A stretch of DNA of 64,000 nucleotides from positions 62,001 to 126,000 of the forward strand of contig JACKPN010000002.1 in assembly GCA_024233575.1 (NCBI GenBank), read 5' to 3'. Source of the stretch: Chlamydiales bacterium. GTDB taxonomy: Bacteria > Chlamydiota > Chlamydiia > Chlamydiales > Criblamydiaceae. Positions 18,122 through 27,461 of the stretch are shown here, piece by piece. The notes below the pieces were generated by a model that saw only the letters and a program-made list of their open reading frames with translations, had not been told where the DNA came from and ran no database searches. Each line of letters begins with the position of its first letter. The first letter of the stretch is position 1. Both the position numbers and the translations under genes were made by a program.

Positions 18122-19942
18122 CTATATTTTTCTAGAAAGGCGCTTGCGCTCGTTTTCTTCTAGATGGCGTTTGCGGAAACGAAGTGTCTCAGGAGTGACT
18201 TCGACAAGTTCATCTTCGGCTATGTAGTTGATTGCTTGCTCAAGCGTAAATCTGCGAGGGGGCGTCAAGACGATGTTTTCATCAGATCCTGAAGCGCGTA
18301 CGTTTGTTAACTGTTTTGCTTTGGTAATGTTGACGATCATGTCGTTATCGCGGCTGTTTTCTCCGACGATCATACCTTCATAGACATCGATTCCTGGACT
18401 GCAAAAGAGAACGCCGCGCTCTTGAAGATTAAAACAGGCAAAGCCATTCGACTTGCCGCTGTTTCCTGAGATCATCACGCCGTTGATGCGGCCTTGGATG
18501 TCGCCCTTCCATGGAGCAAAGTTTTCAAAGATCGAAGTCATGATTCCTAAACCGCGTGTAGCTGTTAGAAAGCGTCCGCGATAACCGAGAAGGCCGCGCA
18601 TCGGGATGAGAAATTCGATCTTGGTAATGCCGTGTTCGTCGGTATGCAGATGTTGCATTTCGCCTTTGCGACGCGACAACTCTTCAATAACGGTTCCTGA
18701 ATATTCTTCAGGCACTTCAATGTGTACACGTTCAATAGGCTCATGCTTGACGCCATCGATCTCTTTAATAACGACTTTCGGCTTGGCGACGCTGAACTCA
18801 TAACCTTCGCGCCGCATCGCTTCCATTAGAACCGAGAGATGCAATTCTCCGCGTCCGGCAACAACGATACGGTCTTGATCGTTCTGTGAAGTATCAATGC
18901 GCAAGGAAATATTGGCGCGCTTTTCGTGCTCGAGACGTTCGCGAATTTTATTCATCGTTACATGCTTGCCGCTTTTTCCGACAAACGGGCTAGTGTTAAC
19001 GGTGATCTCGACAGATAGAGTAGGCTCGTCGATGGTGATGGTCGGCAGGGTGGTGTTGTTGTTCGGATCGCACAGAGTGTCGCCAATGGTCACATCAGGG
19101 AATCCGGAGATGATAACGATATCGCCAACGCCGGCTTCCTCAAGCTCAACACGCTGAAGGCCGTGGTGCCCTTCAATACGGGTAACGGGACATTTGATTT
19201 TATTGCCTTCGCTGTTGATGTGGAAGATCTGGTCGCCTTTTTTGACTTTGCCTTCCATGATCCTGCCGCAAGCCTGGCGGCCGACGTAATCGTCGTAGGT
19301 GATTGATGTTGCCTGCATAAGGAAAGGGGAATCGAGTTCGCCTGATGGAGCTGGAACGGCGTCGACGATGAGTTCGAAGAGCGGACGCATATCAACTTCT
19401 GGGTCGTCGATGTGATGTTTAGCGAAGCCGGTCAGCCCGGAAGCGTAGCAGTAACGGAAGTCCAGCTGTTCGTCGGTGGCGCCGAGCTCGGCAAAGAGAT
19501 CGAACGTCTCGTCGAGGACACGGTCAGGATCGGCATTCGGCCTGTCAATCTTATTCAAAACCACAATAGGTCGCAGTCCCATTTTTAATGACTTTGACAA
19601 GACAAAACGTGTCTGCGGCATCGGCCCGTCTTGGGCGTCGACTAGAAGCAAAACGCAGTTGACCATGCCAAGAATACGTTCCACTTCTCCGGAAAAATCG
19701 GCGTGTCCGGGGGTGTCGATGATGTTGACCTTGTAATCGTCAAACGTGACGGATGTGTGTTTAGCGAAAATCGTAATCCCGCGCTCTTTCTCTTGATCGT
19801 ACGAGTCCATCATTCTTTCGGGGACATCTTGATTATCTCGGAAGATGTTGGATTGTTTGAGAAGGCTGTCTAGCAGGGTGGTTTTGCCATGGTCGATATG
19901 GGCAATGATCGCAATATTGCGTATTTTTTCTGGATGGTACAT
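18122..19942 (-). CDS. typA: Translational GTPase TypA/BipA
   Basis: About 606 residues from the ATG at 19942, which places IRNIAIIAHIDHGKTT at the usual distance from the N-terminus; an upstream in-frame ATG at 19975 would add 11 atypical residues. G-domain motifs AHIDHGKTT, DTPGH and NKID are present, followed by EF-G-like domains II, III and V and the TypA-specific C-terminal domain (GIDVYEGMIVGENSRDNDM). TypA binds ribosomes and helps 50S assembly and stress adaptation. Length is normal. It is monocistronic and convergent with the TPR gene. Confidence 0.96.
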   Translation of the reverse strand: MYHPEKIRNIAIIAHIDHGKTTLLDSLLKQSNIFRDNQDVPERMMDSYDQEKERGITIFAKHTSVTFDDYKVNIIDTPGHADFSGEVERILGMVNCVLLLVDAQDGPMPQTRFVLSKSLKMGLRPIVVLNKIDRPNADPDRVLDETFDLFAELGATDEQLDFRYCYASGLTGFAKHHIDDPEVDMRPLFELIVDAVPAPSGELDSPFLMQATSITYDDYVGRQACGRIMEGKVKKGDQIFHINSEGNKIKCPVTRIEGHHGLQRVELEEAGVGDIVIISGFPDVTIGDTLCDPNNNTTLPTITIDEPTLSVEITVNTSPFVGKSGKHVTMNKIRERLEHEKRANISLRIDTSQNDQDRIVVAGRGELHLSVLMEAMRREGYEFSVAKPKVVIKEIDGVKHEPIERVHIEVPEEYSGTVIEELSRRKGEMQHLHTDEHGITKIEFLIPMRGLLGYRGRFLTATRGLGIMTSIFENFAPWKGDIQGRINGVMISGNSGKSNGFACFNLQERGVLFCSPGIDVYEGMIVGENSRDNDMIVNITKAKQLTNVRASGSDENIVLTPPRRFTLEQAINYIAEDELVEVTPETLRFRKRHLEENERKRLSRKI

Positions 19943-20073
19943 AGCTCTTATTTTGGTAAAATTGTAGATATACATGTTACCTGAAGTCGCACTAAATTAC
20001 AATCAGGAACGTTACATTCTTCCACGAAAGAGCTGCAATTTTTTCCTTAAGCCTCTAAATGAAAGTTTAAATT

Positions 20074-21927
20074 TTAATTTTTAGATTTAGAATTTGGTCC
20101 CATCAAATTTACTAATGATTGAGGCCATTTACTTTTGTCAACATCACTAAGATGAGGCCCTAATTTTTCAATTTGATTTTCTTTAAGGTGCGGAATCAGA
20201 CTCCATACGAAATCGCTATCGTTTCGCAGGCTCTTGTCGGCGTACTTAATAGCCTCAGGGTTTCTTTGTACTGCTTCTTTTACAAATCGAGGATCTTTTT
20301 GGGGTAGTACCTTCCAACTATCAAGAATCTGTTCGCTTTTCGTGAAATATTGCATGACCTTGGGATTTTCTTCTACGCAATCTAACATAAAAGAATTTTC
20401 TTGTTTGAATGTGCAGCCCTCGATGTATTGGTAAGCTTCTGGATTTTTCGCAACTGCCCGTAAAAGGAAATCCCTATTTTTTTTATAAGAATCTGGGAGT
20501 TTAGCGACACCTTGAGGGTCTTTCGTTATTTCATTGAGTATGTCTTCTATATTTTCTCCTTTCTTGTTGGCGGCAAATGCCTTCGCTAGAGGATCTTTCT
20601 CGAGCTCCTTTCTAATGTTGTCAACGAGCTCAAGTGACATTATGGAAGCATTCGCATCCACTGCTTTTTTCATAAATTCTATATCTTTTTTAAACTTCTC
20701 AGGGACGAATTCTAGAGATTTAGCGTTTTGTTTGATTGCCGCAAGATAGATTTCTTCTTGAATTTGTTTGTTATTCCAAGAACTTATTTTAGAGCTAATA
20801 CTGTTAAGAGCTAGTCCATCTTTTTGTACGGCATAAAGTACCGCATTAAAAAATTGTGTACGTTGGGAACCTTTTTGTGGTGCAGTTTTCTCTACCCATT
20901 CAATTGTGAATGGGTTTATTGTAACAAGTTTTAGGTATAGATCTGATTTTATTAGAAGCGGACTCTTGTTTTCACGAGCAGCAGGTTTAAAATTCCTTGC
21001 GTCTTCTGCTACATTAGGATGCTCATTTAGAATTTCTTCCCAACGCTCTTTTGCAAAGCTGGACTTTTTTTCTCGAAAATTGTGAAGCAGACGACAAGCA
21101 CACCCGTAATACAAATTAGGTTTCTTATTGTCTTCCGGATTCCCATTTTGTTTATCACCTTCATCTAATAACAACTTAAGGAACTCCTCATCCTTTGATA
21201 GTTTTTCGCTGATATTTTTGATGTTTTGGGGGGCGTTTGTAGTAGTGAGATATCGTAGTGTTTTTGTTCTTGCTGTTTGCATAAAAGTATCATTGTCGGT
21301 TAGCTTTTCTCCGGCAAAATCCACAATCTTAGGGTCTTCTTCGATCTGCGATTCGATGAACTCTCGATTGTTGCTTAGCTCCTCGCCTAGGTACTCCCAG
21401 GCTACAGGATTCTCTTTCTCGTATTTTTCCATTTCTTTTCTTGTTTTAAAAGAATTAGGATTATCGGTTTGGCGTTTCCGGACTGGAAGTTGCTCTTTCC
21501 TGAGGTTTTTCATAAATGCTTTGTTGTTTCTGAGTTCATTGCCAAGGTACTTCGAAGTGATGGGATGTTTTTGTATTAACTCTTTCATGAACTCCTGGTC
21601 GTTTCTCAGCTTATCGCCTAGATTTTTTGCGTTAGATACGTCTCTTTCGATTTCTTTGAGCATGTATTCTTTGTTGTTGCGGCGAGTTGCAAAATCGTAG
21701 ATTGCAACCGCGAGATTGCCGAGCACAGGAATTAGCAACACGGCGCAGCGCGTCTTACTTTTCTTGTTAAGATGGGAGAAATAGTGGGCTTTTTCGATGG
21801 TAGTCGGCTTCATGTTGGAGATCACAACAGTTTTTTGAAACAAATCAACAAGATTACTTACAGTACTGACAACAGGTATATAGTCAGCTGCTTGATCTGC
21901 TGCGATAAAAAAATTTTCAATTCTCAT
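20074..21927 (-). CDS. DUF4116 repeat protein with membrane-hairpin N-terminus
   Basis: A 617-residue protein. The N-terminal 90 residues have the pattern DYIPVVSTVSNLVDLFQK... then KKSKTRCAVLLIPVLGNLAVAIYDF, a short hydrophobic module that recurs in environmental chlamydiae. After it come many about 25-residue units of the type NPEAIKYADKSLRNDSDFV, GEKLTDNDTFMQ, GEELSNNREFIE, GNELRNNKAFMK, which are DUF4116 repeats. DUF4116 proteins are common in intracellular bacteria and protists and are suspected, not shown, to be effectors. The hydrophobic head could insert into an inclusion membrane. An AT-rich spacer with a repeat element lies upstream. Confidence 0.8.
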   Translation of the reverse strand: MRIENFFIAADQAADYIPVVSTVSNLVDLFQKTVVISNMKPTTIEKAHYFSHLNKKSKTRCAVLLIPVLGNLAVAIYDFATRRNNKEYMLKEIERDVSNAKNLGDKLRNDQEFMKELIQKHPITSKYLGNELRNNKAFMKNLRKEQLPVRKRQTDNPNSFKTRKEMEKYEKENPVAWEYLGEELSNNREFIESQIEEDPKIVDFAGEKLTDNDTFMQTARTKTLRYLTTTNAPQNIKNISEKLSKDEEFLKLLLDEGDKQNGNPEDNKKPNLYYGCACRLLHNFREKKSSFAKERWEEILNEHPNVAEDARNFKPAARENKSPLLIKSDLYLKLVTINPFTIEWVEKTAPQKGSQRTQFFNAVLYAVQKDGLALNSISSKISSWNNKQIQEEIYLAAIKQNAKSLEFVPEKFKKDIEFMKKAVDANASIMSLELVDNIRKELEKDPLAKAFAANKKGENIEDILNEITKDPQGVAKLPDSYKKNRDFLLRAVAKNPEAYQYIEGCTFKQENSFMLDCVEENPKVMQYFTKSEQILDSWKVLPQKDPRFVKEAVQRNPEAIKYADKSLRNDSDFVWSLIPHLKENQIEKLGPHLSDVDKSKWPQSLVNLMGPNSKSKN

Positions 21928-21978
21928 TGAAACACTCCTGCTGTCTTATTGTGTTACCGAATTGGAATCAACTTCGAT

Positions 21979-22153
21979 ATACCGAACATAATCCAAGTTT
22001 TGGTTTTTGCGTCTCTGTCAAACGCTGCATTTGAAACCCGCCTGCATCGTTCAACTTTCTAAAGTTGAACTACTTCGGCGCTAGCTTCGCTTGGTTTAAA
22101 TGCAGGTTGACTCATTGTCAAATTCTAAGAAACTTGAATCACGTTCGGTATCT
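21979..22153. repeat. MITE-like long inverted repeat
   Basis: About 175 bases fold back on themselves. The ends are ATACCGAAC..CAAGTTT and the complement of ATACCGAAC..TCAAGTTT, inner arms share TGCATTT-AAACC, and the centre is a perfect 22-base palindrome GTTCAACTTTCT/AAAGTTGAAC (about 22044-22065). No coding frame is present. The end motif GAATCAACTTCG-TAT also occurs at about 21965 and again at 22301, which may mark an older boundary. It fits a non-autonomous element or a structured RNA. The rest of 21928-22625 is AT-rich and holds only the promoter and leader of the next gene. Confidence 0.55.
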
Positions 22154-22465
22154 CATCTTATCTTATTATAAAACTAATTATATCTATATTTCAATTGATG
22201 TGACTAAATGTTTTAAATAAAATCATGTTCATTACTAATACTTTGTTAAGTTTTGTCTTTGGAGGCGTTTTTCTAAAGAGAAGTTTATGCCGATTCTTGA
22301 ATCAACTTCGGTATTTAGGGAAGAGTTGCGCTTTTTTGCAGGAATAAGAGCTGTTTATTGGCTTTAGATTTTTTAACATTGTTAATTTCATTTTAACGTT
22401 TTAATAACTGGCGCAACTGTTAATTAATATCTTTAAAATTGCTGATTTTTTTTCAAAGAATGAGT

Positions 22466-22471
22466 TATAAT
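22466..22471 (+). promoter_or_regulatory. Candidate -10 box of the first giant gene
   Basis: TATAAT within GAGTTATAATTATTATAGG, about 155 bases upstream of the ATG at 22626. The -35 match is poor (TTGCTG at a 21-base distance). It would give a leader of about 148 bases. Confidence 0.4.
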
Positions 22472-22561
22472 TATTATAGGGGACATATCCTCATCGATTG
22501 TGAATATTTTCGTTTATCAGGCACTGATTCTTCAAAATGCCGACTACTGCCATGCCGGGTA

Positions 22562-22607
22562 TTCGAACCGGGCGTATGAATTTACTTGAGAGCCCGGGGT
22601 TGCCGAA
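22562..22607 (+). promoter_or_regulatory. Leader hairpin directly before the ribosome site
   Basis: TTCG-AACC-GGGC pairs with GCCC-(GG)-GGTT-(GC)-CGAA, giving 12 base pairs with two small bulges and an 18-base loop. It ends just ahead of the AAAGGAGTT ribosome site of the giant gene. Such a placement could stabilise the mRNA or tune initiation. Confidence 0.5.
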
Positions 22608-22625
22608 TTTAAAAGGAGTTGAATT

Positions 22626-25600
22626 ATGGTTACACCCACAGGTCCGACCGGCCCCACAGGTCCGACTGCTCCCTCTGGCCCTATTTCGCCTTTGGCGCCT
22701 TTAACGACAGGAGACTCTCTTTCCGATGCCCTATATACCCCGGAAGACCTGTCCGGCAATCTTACTCTTGCTCGATTCTTCGACATCATTCAAGAGGCAA
22801 TTAATAAATTTCGTGATCAGTTGAATAATGCTGATTACATAGATGCAGGATTGCGTCGTGGACTCTATCTTTCTGCATCAAGTGAAATGAACACTTTGCG
22901 AAACCTAGGTACAAATATTGAAAATGCATCGAAAGCAGCTCAAGGGGCGCAAGGTCCGTTGTCTGGGGCACGCGATGCGTATAACATTGCGGTTAATAAC
23001 TATAACGCCGGCGCACCGGGAGAACAAACGGCAGTTGACACGTTAAATGCAGCGATTACCGACTACAATAACGGGATAATCGACGATACACAGTTACAAA
23101 CGGCAATCGATAATTACAATGCTTATGTTGCCGCACGTACACCAGCGATCAATGATTACAACGCGGCAGCTGCTACCTACAATGCGGCGGTAAACGATTA
23201 TAATGCGCAGTTGGCAACGATCAATGCTGAGAGAACTGCTTTAGGCATGCCGCCTTTGGCTCCAGAGTCAACTGTTGTGACAATTCCACCGATGGAAGCA
23301 GCCCCGACAGCGCCATTTCCTCCGCCTGCGCCGGGAGCGATACCTACACTCGGAGCTAGGCCGGGATTGGTGTCCGGAGGAACGACGACAATTCCTGTTA
23401 GCAGTACCACTGACGATATCAACACCTACTATAAGCCAACGCTTGAAAGATCTTTGACTAACTTGAACTTGCTTAACACTTCGATTAGGTATGCCAAAGA
23501 TTTTGAAGAGTACACCAAGTTGATCTTGCGTGCTCAGTTAAAATTTCTGTCGAATGCATATATTGAGCGTCTTCCTGAGCAACTCCTCGATGGCGGCTCT
23601 TCAGGAGTGCGCGCAGGATGGGCGACGCTAGGGTTTGGAGGCCTAAGCTCGTACACGATGACACGAGCGATTGCACTTTCGTTATTTGAAGCTTCCGTTT
23701 CCGATACGAACAATCTGCTTTCTGGTGCGGAAGTCGACCAGGTGCGGCTGTTGGCGCTCTCTGTTTTGGGCAATAGCGCCTTTTTTGGCGCTGTACAGCC
23801 AACACTTATCACGCTCTCCAACAACTTGCTTAATTTGGGGCCTAACGATCCGGCAATCTCAACTGTACTAGCGCTGGAAAATGCAAACAGCTTAGTACAG
23901 ATTATTGATAGTCAAAATCTGGAAGAAACCGTCAGTAATATCTTAAGTAACAATCCAAATATCGCTGGGCTTCCGGAGTCTGATAGACAAAATATCATCA
24001 ACAGGATTACCTCGTCTCTTAATTTGGCATTGTCGCTAAACGCCCTTCTGTCACTGGCAATCGGTCTTAATGCTCCAGGAATTACTGCACAAGTGATCGG
24101 GCAAGTGATAGCTTCCTCTGATGCGTCGGATATCCTTGCGGGCATTACCAGAGAATCCCTTTTCCAGCCGCAGCTTAACGATATCCTTAGTGATCGATCT
24201 GTCACTGTCATTGCAAAAAACGATGCGGTTCAAGAGCTGATTGCAAGAGGGTTTACGGAGGAAGAGGCGATTAGTATTGTTAATACGGCATTCAATGCGA
24301 CCCTGAATGCAGGGCCATTTCCAAATCTTGATGCTTTTGCAAACTTGCTGACTGCGAACCTTGCGGTTGCCGGAATAGGGAGTATTGGTTTGGCGCAAGC
24401 GGTCGCAGCTCGTGCTACCGCTGATATTATCAGTCTTGTTCCTACAGCAAACTTGGATGGCAATCCATTGCAGTTGTCTCTGGTTTTGGGACTGATTAGC
24501 CGCAATGCCTTTTTAACAAACAACGCTTTGCAGACTATCCTTGAAGGTGTCAACCCGCAACTGAGGGAAGCATTTGTTGCAGCGCTCGAAAATCTGTTGG
24601 CAACTACACAGCCAGGGTTGTTCATTGGCGAGCCTGATCTTGCCGCGCTTTTGAGTGGTCAGATAACGGGACTGCCGGCGCAGCAGCTAGGTGCTGTGCA
24701 GCTGGAGCTGATCCGTAATCTCTTGGGGCAAGGCGTCTCCATTGCCGATGCTTTGACGATCTCTCAACAGTTTGTTAATTTTATCCTGAAGGATACTTCG
24801 GCACAGATTGCTCTGACCATTACGCCGCAATTGCTGGATCTGATTCGCGGTGCGTTTGTTACGCAGCTTGTGGCATTAGGCGTGCCGCAGACAACGGCGG
24901 AGTCCCTTGCGTTGGCATTGACACAGGCGGCGCTGCGGTCGCCGGATGTTCTGACAAACCTGCAGCTGGCAACGAGCGTTGGCAATGCCGCACAGCTGGC
25001 CGCAATATTAAGAACGTTAACGGTCCAACAGGATATTTCTAATGTGTTAGTACAACAACTGGGGTTAGGAGCCGCCGCCGCTGCAGAAACGACAGGGCAG
25101 GCGTTGGCGATACTGTCTTTACAGCCGCAGTTTCTCGGTACGTTTGAAGCAGCGCAGTCAGCGTTGGCATTGGCACTCGTTCGGCAACCTGCAATTCAGA
25201 TTGACTTGGCTTCAGCCTTTGATCTTGCCGGAGAGATCTTAAGGACAAGCGTTTCACGATCCGTTCTTGGTGCAGAGCTTACCGGTACGGTGGCAGATGT
25301 GCTGGTTGGAACAGGAGCGCTGAACCAGGCAATCTTAACGCAGGCATTGATTAACCAAGGGATTCCTCCGGAGTTGGCTCCTTTCTTTGCCACGCAGCTC
25401 GCTACCCCCGTGACGATAGCGCCCGCAGTGGGGCAAGGAGCTGAGCAAGCAATCAGATCAAGGATTTCTGACATTTTACAAAATGAACTGCAGGTATCCG
25501 GTAGGCGCGCTGCTTCAATAGCTCAACGTTTGTCAATCGAAGAGATTATCAATACGGGAGATCTTACAGCCTCTGTGTCGCAGGCGTTAGAAGGTGCAGG

Positions 25601-27395
25601 CTTAGTCAGCGATGAAGCGACCGCTTCTGCCATAGCAACGACAATTGTTCTCGGATCGCTACAAATTCCGGGAGCTTTAAGCTCTGAAGTTGCTCTACAA
25701 TCTGCCCTCATAAATGCCATCGCCACCACTTTTGATATTTCATCGACAGAGGCACGAGATGTTGTTCTAGTGAATTCCGAGGCATTTCAAATTGGATTAG
25801 TTAACCTCATCCAACGCGAAACCCTCATTGCACAGCTGACGAGCGGTCTTACTGCTCTTGGCTTTTCCGGATCTGTGGCGGCAACCTTGGGTGCAGCGGG
25901 CGCTGCAGCGATAGTGCGACCTGCAGCAGCATCGCCGACGGAGGCTCTTCGTGCAGCATTGACATCGGCATTGGCGCTTTCTTTGACGACGGAGGCCGGA
26001 CAACCGATTACCTTTGCGCGGGCGCAGGATATTGCAGCGCAAGTAGATCTTAGTCAAGCTATCAATGTAGAGGCCTTGCAGGGCGTATTGCGCGATGCTA
26101 TCGCTTCCAATGCGGAGATGTCGTTAGAGGATGCTGCGGTGTTGGCGGCCGATGCGACGAACCTAGTCTTACGGCAACAGGACGTGTTCCTCAGTCAGCA
26201 GGCTTTCAGCAACGCGCTCAACGCAATTCTTTTTCTGCCGATCGCGCTAAACCCTCTGCAAATCGAAGCAATTACACAGACGATTACCCTCGAAGGTATT
26301 CTACAGATTCAAATTGTAAAAACGGCGCTGAAGCAGGCGCTTATCCAATCAGGATTCAGCGCAGGGTTTGCCGACCGAGCATCTGCGACCACTCTTATGA
26401 ACCTACTAGCGCTGCAACAGCCGGAACTGCCTATTAGCAACATTGCCGACATTGCTGAAGCGTTAGCCAGAGAGAGGGACCTCGGTTTCGAACAACTGAA
26501 AGCACAGATTAAAGAAGCTCTTCAGAGTAGAGCGCTCTTCACTGAAGATGTTGCTGATGAAGTTGCCGATGCGACAGCGCGGCGCGCACTGGAAAGTTCC
26601 GATAGCGCAATCAGCGAAGACCAGTTGCGGGACAACATTAGAACAGAGCTGCAGCAGGAGTCCGATATATTGGATGATGTTATTTCTGATAACATTCAAA
26701 GAGAGATCATCATCACTGAGGGTATCCGAAAAGACATCATCAAGAATGATTTGATCCGCGCTGCTGAACGCCATGACGTTATCATTAGTGATGCAGTTGC
26801 TAAGCGTGTCATCGATGATGCGTTTCGACAAGGAGCAAGGATTGGGAATGAGGACGACATTCGCAACGTAATCAAAAACCAGCTGATTGTTCAAGGTGTT
26901 GTTGCTGATGAAACTCTAGCCGCAGATATCGCCTCCGGAGTGCAGCTGGGGCTGCTTGTCGGCGAGGTTGACGTGCTTGCATCCGGAGAGACCAACACGA
27001 TTCTTTCTGCAGTCGATCTAAGAGAAGAGATCATCAACAGGGTTGTTTCAACATTACGCGACTCTGTCGGCCTGGCACAGGCACGTGAAATAGCAGAACG
27101 GATTGCTCAGGAAGTCGATCTGATACGCGAACATATCGCTCAAATTATTACAACATTACAAGAAGATCAAGATGCAGAGTATTTCGATGCGATCGTTCTT
27201 GAGCAAATTGAAGAGCATTTTCGTGCGTTTATTTTACCTAATATCGATCTGTTCATTCTGGCGCAGCGTTTTACTGACCCGGGACAGATCATTGCGAACC
27301 TTTTCACAATCTCGACCGGATTTGGTTTAGGACCTTCAGGTGGCACCGTTGGCCTTGGCGGACCTAACGGTGATCCGGGTGCCACACCAGTATAA
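22626..27395 (+). CDS. Giant helical-repeat protein 1
   Basis: A 1589-residue protein starting behind a strong AAAGGAGTT site. It opens with a short collagen-like run (PTGPTGPTGPTGPTAPSGP). Residues about 110-215 are Asn/Tyr/Ala-rich, with repeats such as YNAYVAARTPAINDYNAAAATYN, then a proline-rich linker. The bulk is low-charge, Ala/Leu/Gln-rich helical repeats of roughly 60-70 residues with a recurring LxxALxxxGxxxxxAxxxA pattern; the last 300 residues become more charged. There is no signal peptide. It is paralogous to the next gene over the Asn/Tyr segment and the repeats. Such proteins occur in environmental chlamydiae; a surface, secreted or inclusion-located structural role is inference. 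Confidence 0.75.
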   Translation: MVTPTGPTGPTGPTAPSGPISPLAPLTTGDSLSDALYTPEDLSGNLTLARFFDIIQEAINKFRDQLNNADYIDAGLRRGLYLSASSEMNTLRNLGTNIENASKAAQGAQGPLSGARDAYNIAVNNYNAGAPGEQTAVDTLNAAITDYNNGIIDDTQLQTAIDNYNAYVAARTPAINDYNAAAATYNAAVNDYNAQLATINAERTALGMPPLAPESTVVTIPPMEAAPTAPFPPPAPGAIPTLGARPGLVSGGTTTIPVSSTTDDINTYYKPTLERSLTNLNLLNTSIRYAKDFEEYTKLILRAQLKFLSNAYIERLPEQLLDGGSSGVRAGWATLGFGGLSSYTMTRAIALSLFEASVSDTNNLLSGAEVDQVRLLALSVLGNSAFFGAVQPTLITLSNNLLNLGPNDPAISTVLALENANSLVQIIDSQNLEETVSNILSNNPNIAGLPESDRQNIINRITSSLNLALSLNALLSLAIGLNAPGITAQVIGQVIASSDASDILAGITRESLFQPQLNDILSDRSVTVIAKNDAVQELIARGFTEEEAISIVNTAFNATLNAGPFPNLDAFANLLTANLAVAGIGSIGLAQAVAARATADIISLVPTANLDGNPLQLSLVLGLISRNAFLTNNALQTILEGVNPQLREAFVAALENLLATTQPGLFIGEPDLAALLSGQITGLPAQQLGAVQLELIRNLLGQGVSIADALTISQQFVNFILKDTSAQIALTITPQLLDLIRGAFVTQLVALGVPQTTAESLALALTQAALRSPDVLTNLQLATSVGNAAQLAAILRTLTVQQDISNVLVQQLGLGAAAAAETTGQALAILSLQPQFLGTFEAAQSALALALVRQPAIQIDLASAFDLAGEILRTSVSRSVLGAELTGTVADVLVGTGALNQAILTQALINQGIPPELAPFFATQLATPVTIAPAVGQGAEQAIRSRISDILQNELQVSGRRAASIAQRLSIEEIINTGDLTASVSQALEGAGLVSDEATASAIATTIVLGSLQIPGALSSEVALQSALINAIATTFDISSTEARDVVLVNSEAFQIGLVNLIQRETLIAQLTSGLTALGFSGSVAATLGAAGAAAIVRPAAASPTEALRAALTSALALSLTTEAGQPITFARAQDIAAQVDLSQAINVEALQGVLRDAIASNAEMSLEDAAVLAADATNLVLRQQDVFLSQQAFSNALNAILFLPIALNPLQIEAITQTITLEGILQIQIVKTALKQALIQSGFSAGFADRASATTLMNLLALQQPELPISNIADIAEALARERDLGFEQLKAQIKEALQSRALFTEDVADEVADATARRALESSDSAISEDQLRDNIRTELQQESDILDDVISDNIQREIIITEGIRKDIIKNDLIRAAERHDVIISDAVAKRVIDDAFRQGARIGNEDDIRNVIKNQLIVQGVVADETLAADIASGVQLGLLVGEVDVLASGETNTILSAVDLREEIINRVVSTLRDSVGLAQAREIAERIAQEVDLIREHIAQIITTLQEDQDAEYFDAIVLEQIEEHFRAFILPNIDLFILAQRFTDPGQIIANLFTISTGFGLGPSGGTVGLGGPNGDPGATPV

Positions 27396-27410
27396 TTCAT
27401 GAATTGATGC

Positions 27411-27443
27411 AAGTCCTCGTCAACCATAACGGGGACTTTTTTT
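27411..27443 (+). terminator. Intrinsic terminator between the giant genes
   Basis: GTCCTCGT (27413-27420) pairs with ACGGGGAC (27429-27436, one G-U pair) over the 8-base loop CAACCATA, followed by seven T residues. It ends 19 bases before the second gene's start, so the downstream gene depends on read-through or on an internal promoter. Confidence 0.8.
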
Positions 27444-27461
27444 ATCATGGGAGAAGCAGAA

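Noticed and set aside
21128..21700. 190-codon forward frame inside the DUF4116 gene
   Set aside because: Serine/phenylalanine-rich antisense shadow of a repeat protein.
22555..22600. tRNA-like T-arm (GGTTCGAATACC on the reverse strand)
   Set aside because: The flanking bases do not form an acceptor stem, D-arm or anticodon arm; the stretch is better explained as the leader hairpin of the giant gene.
26463..26894. 143-codon reverse frame in the giant gene
   Set aside because: Antisense to a continuous 1589-codon frame with a strong ribosome site; no support.
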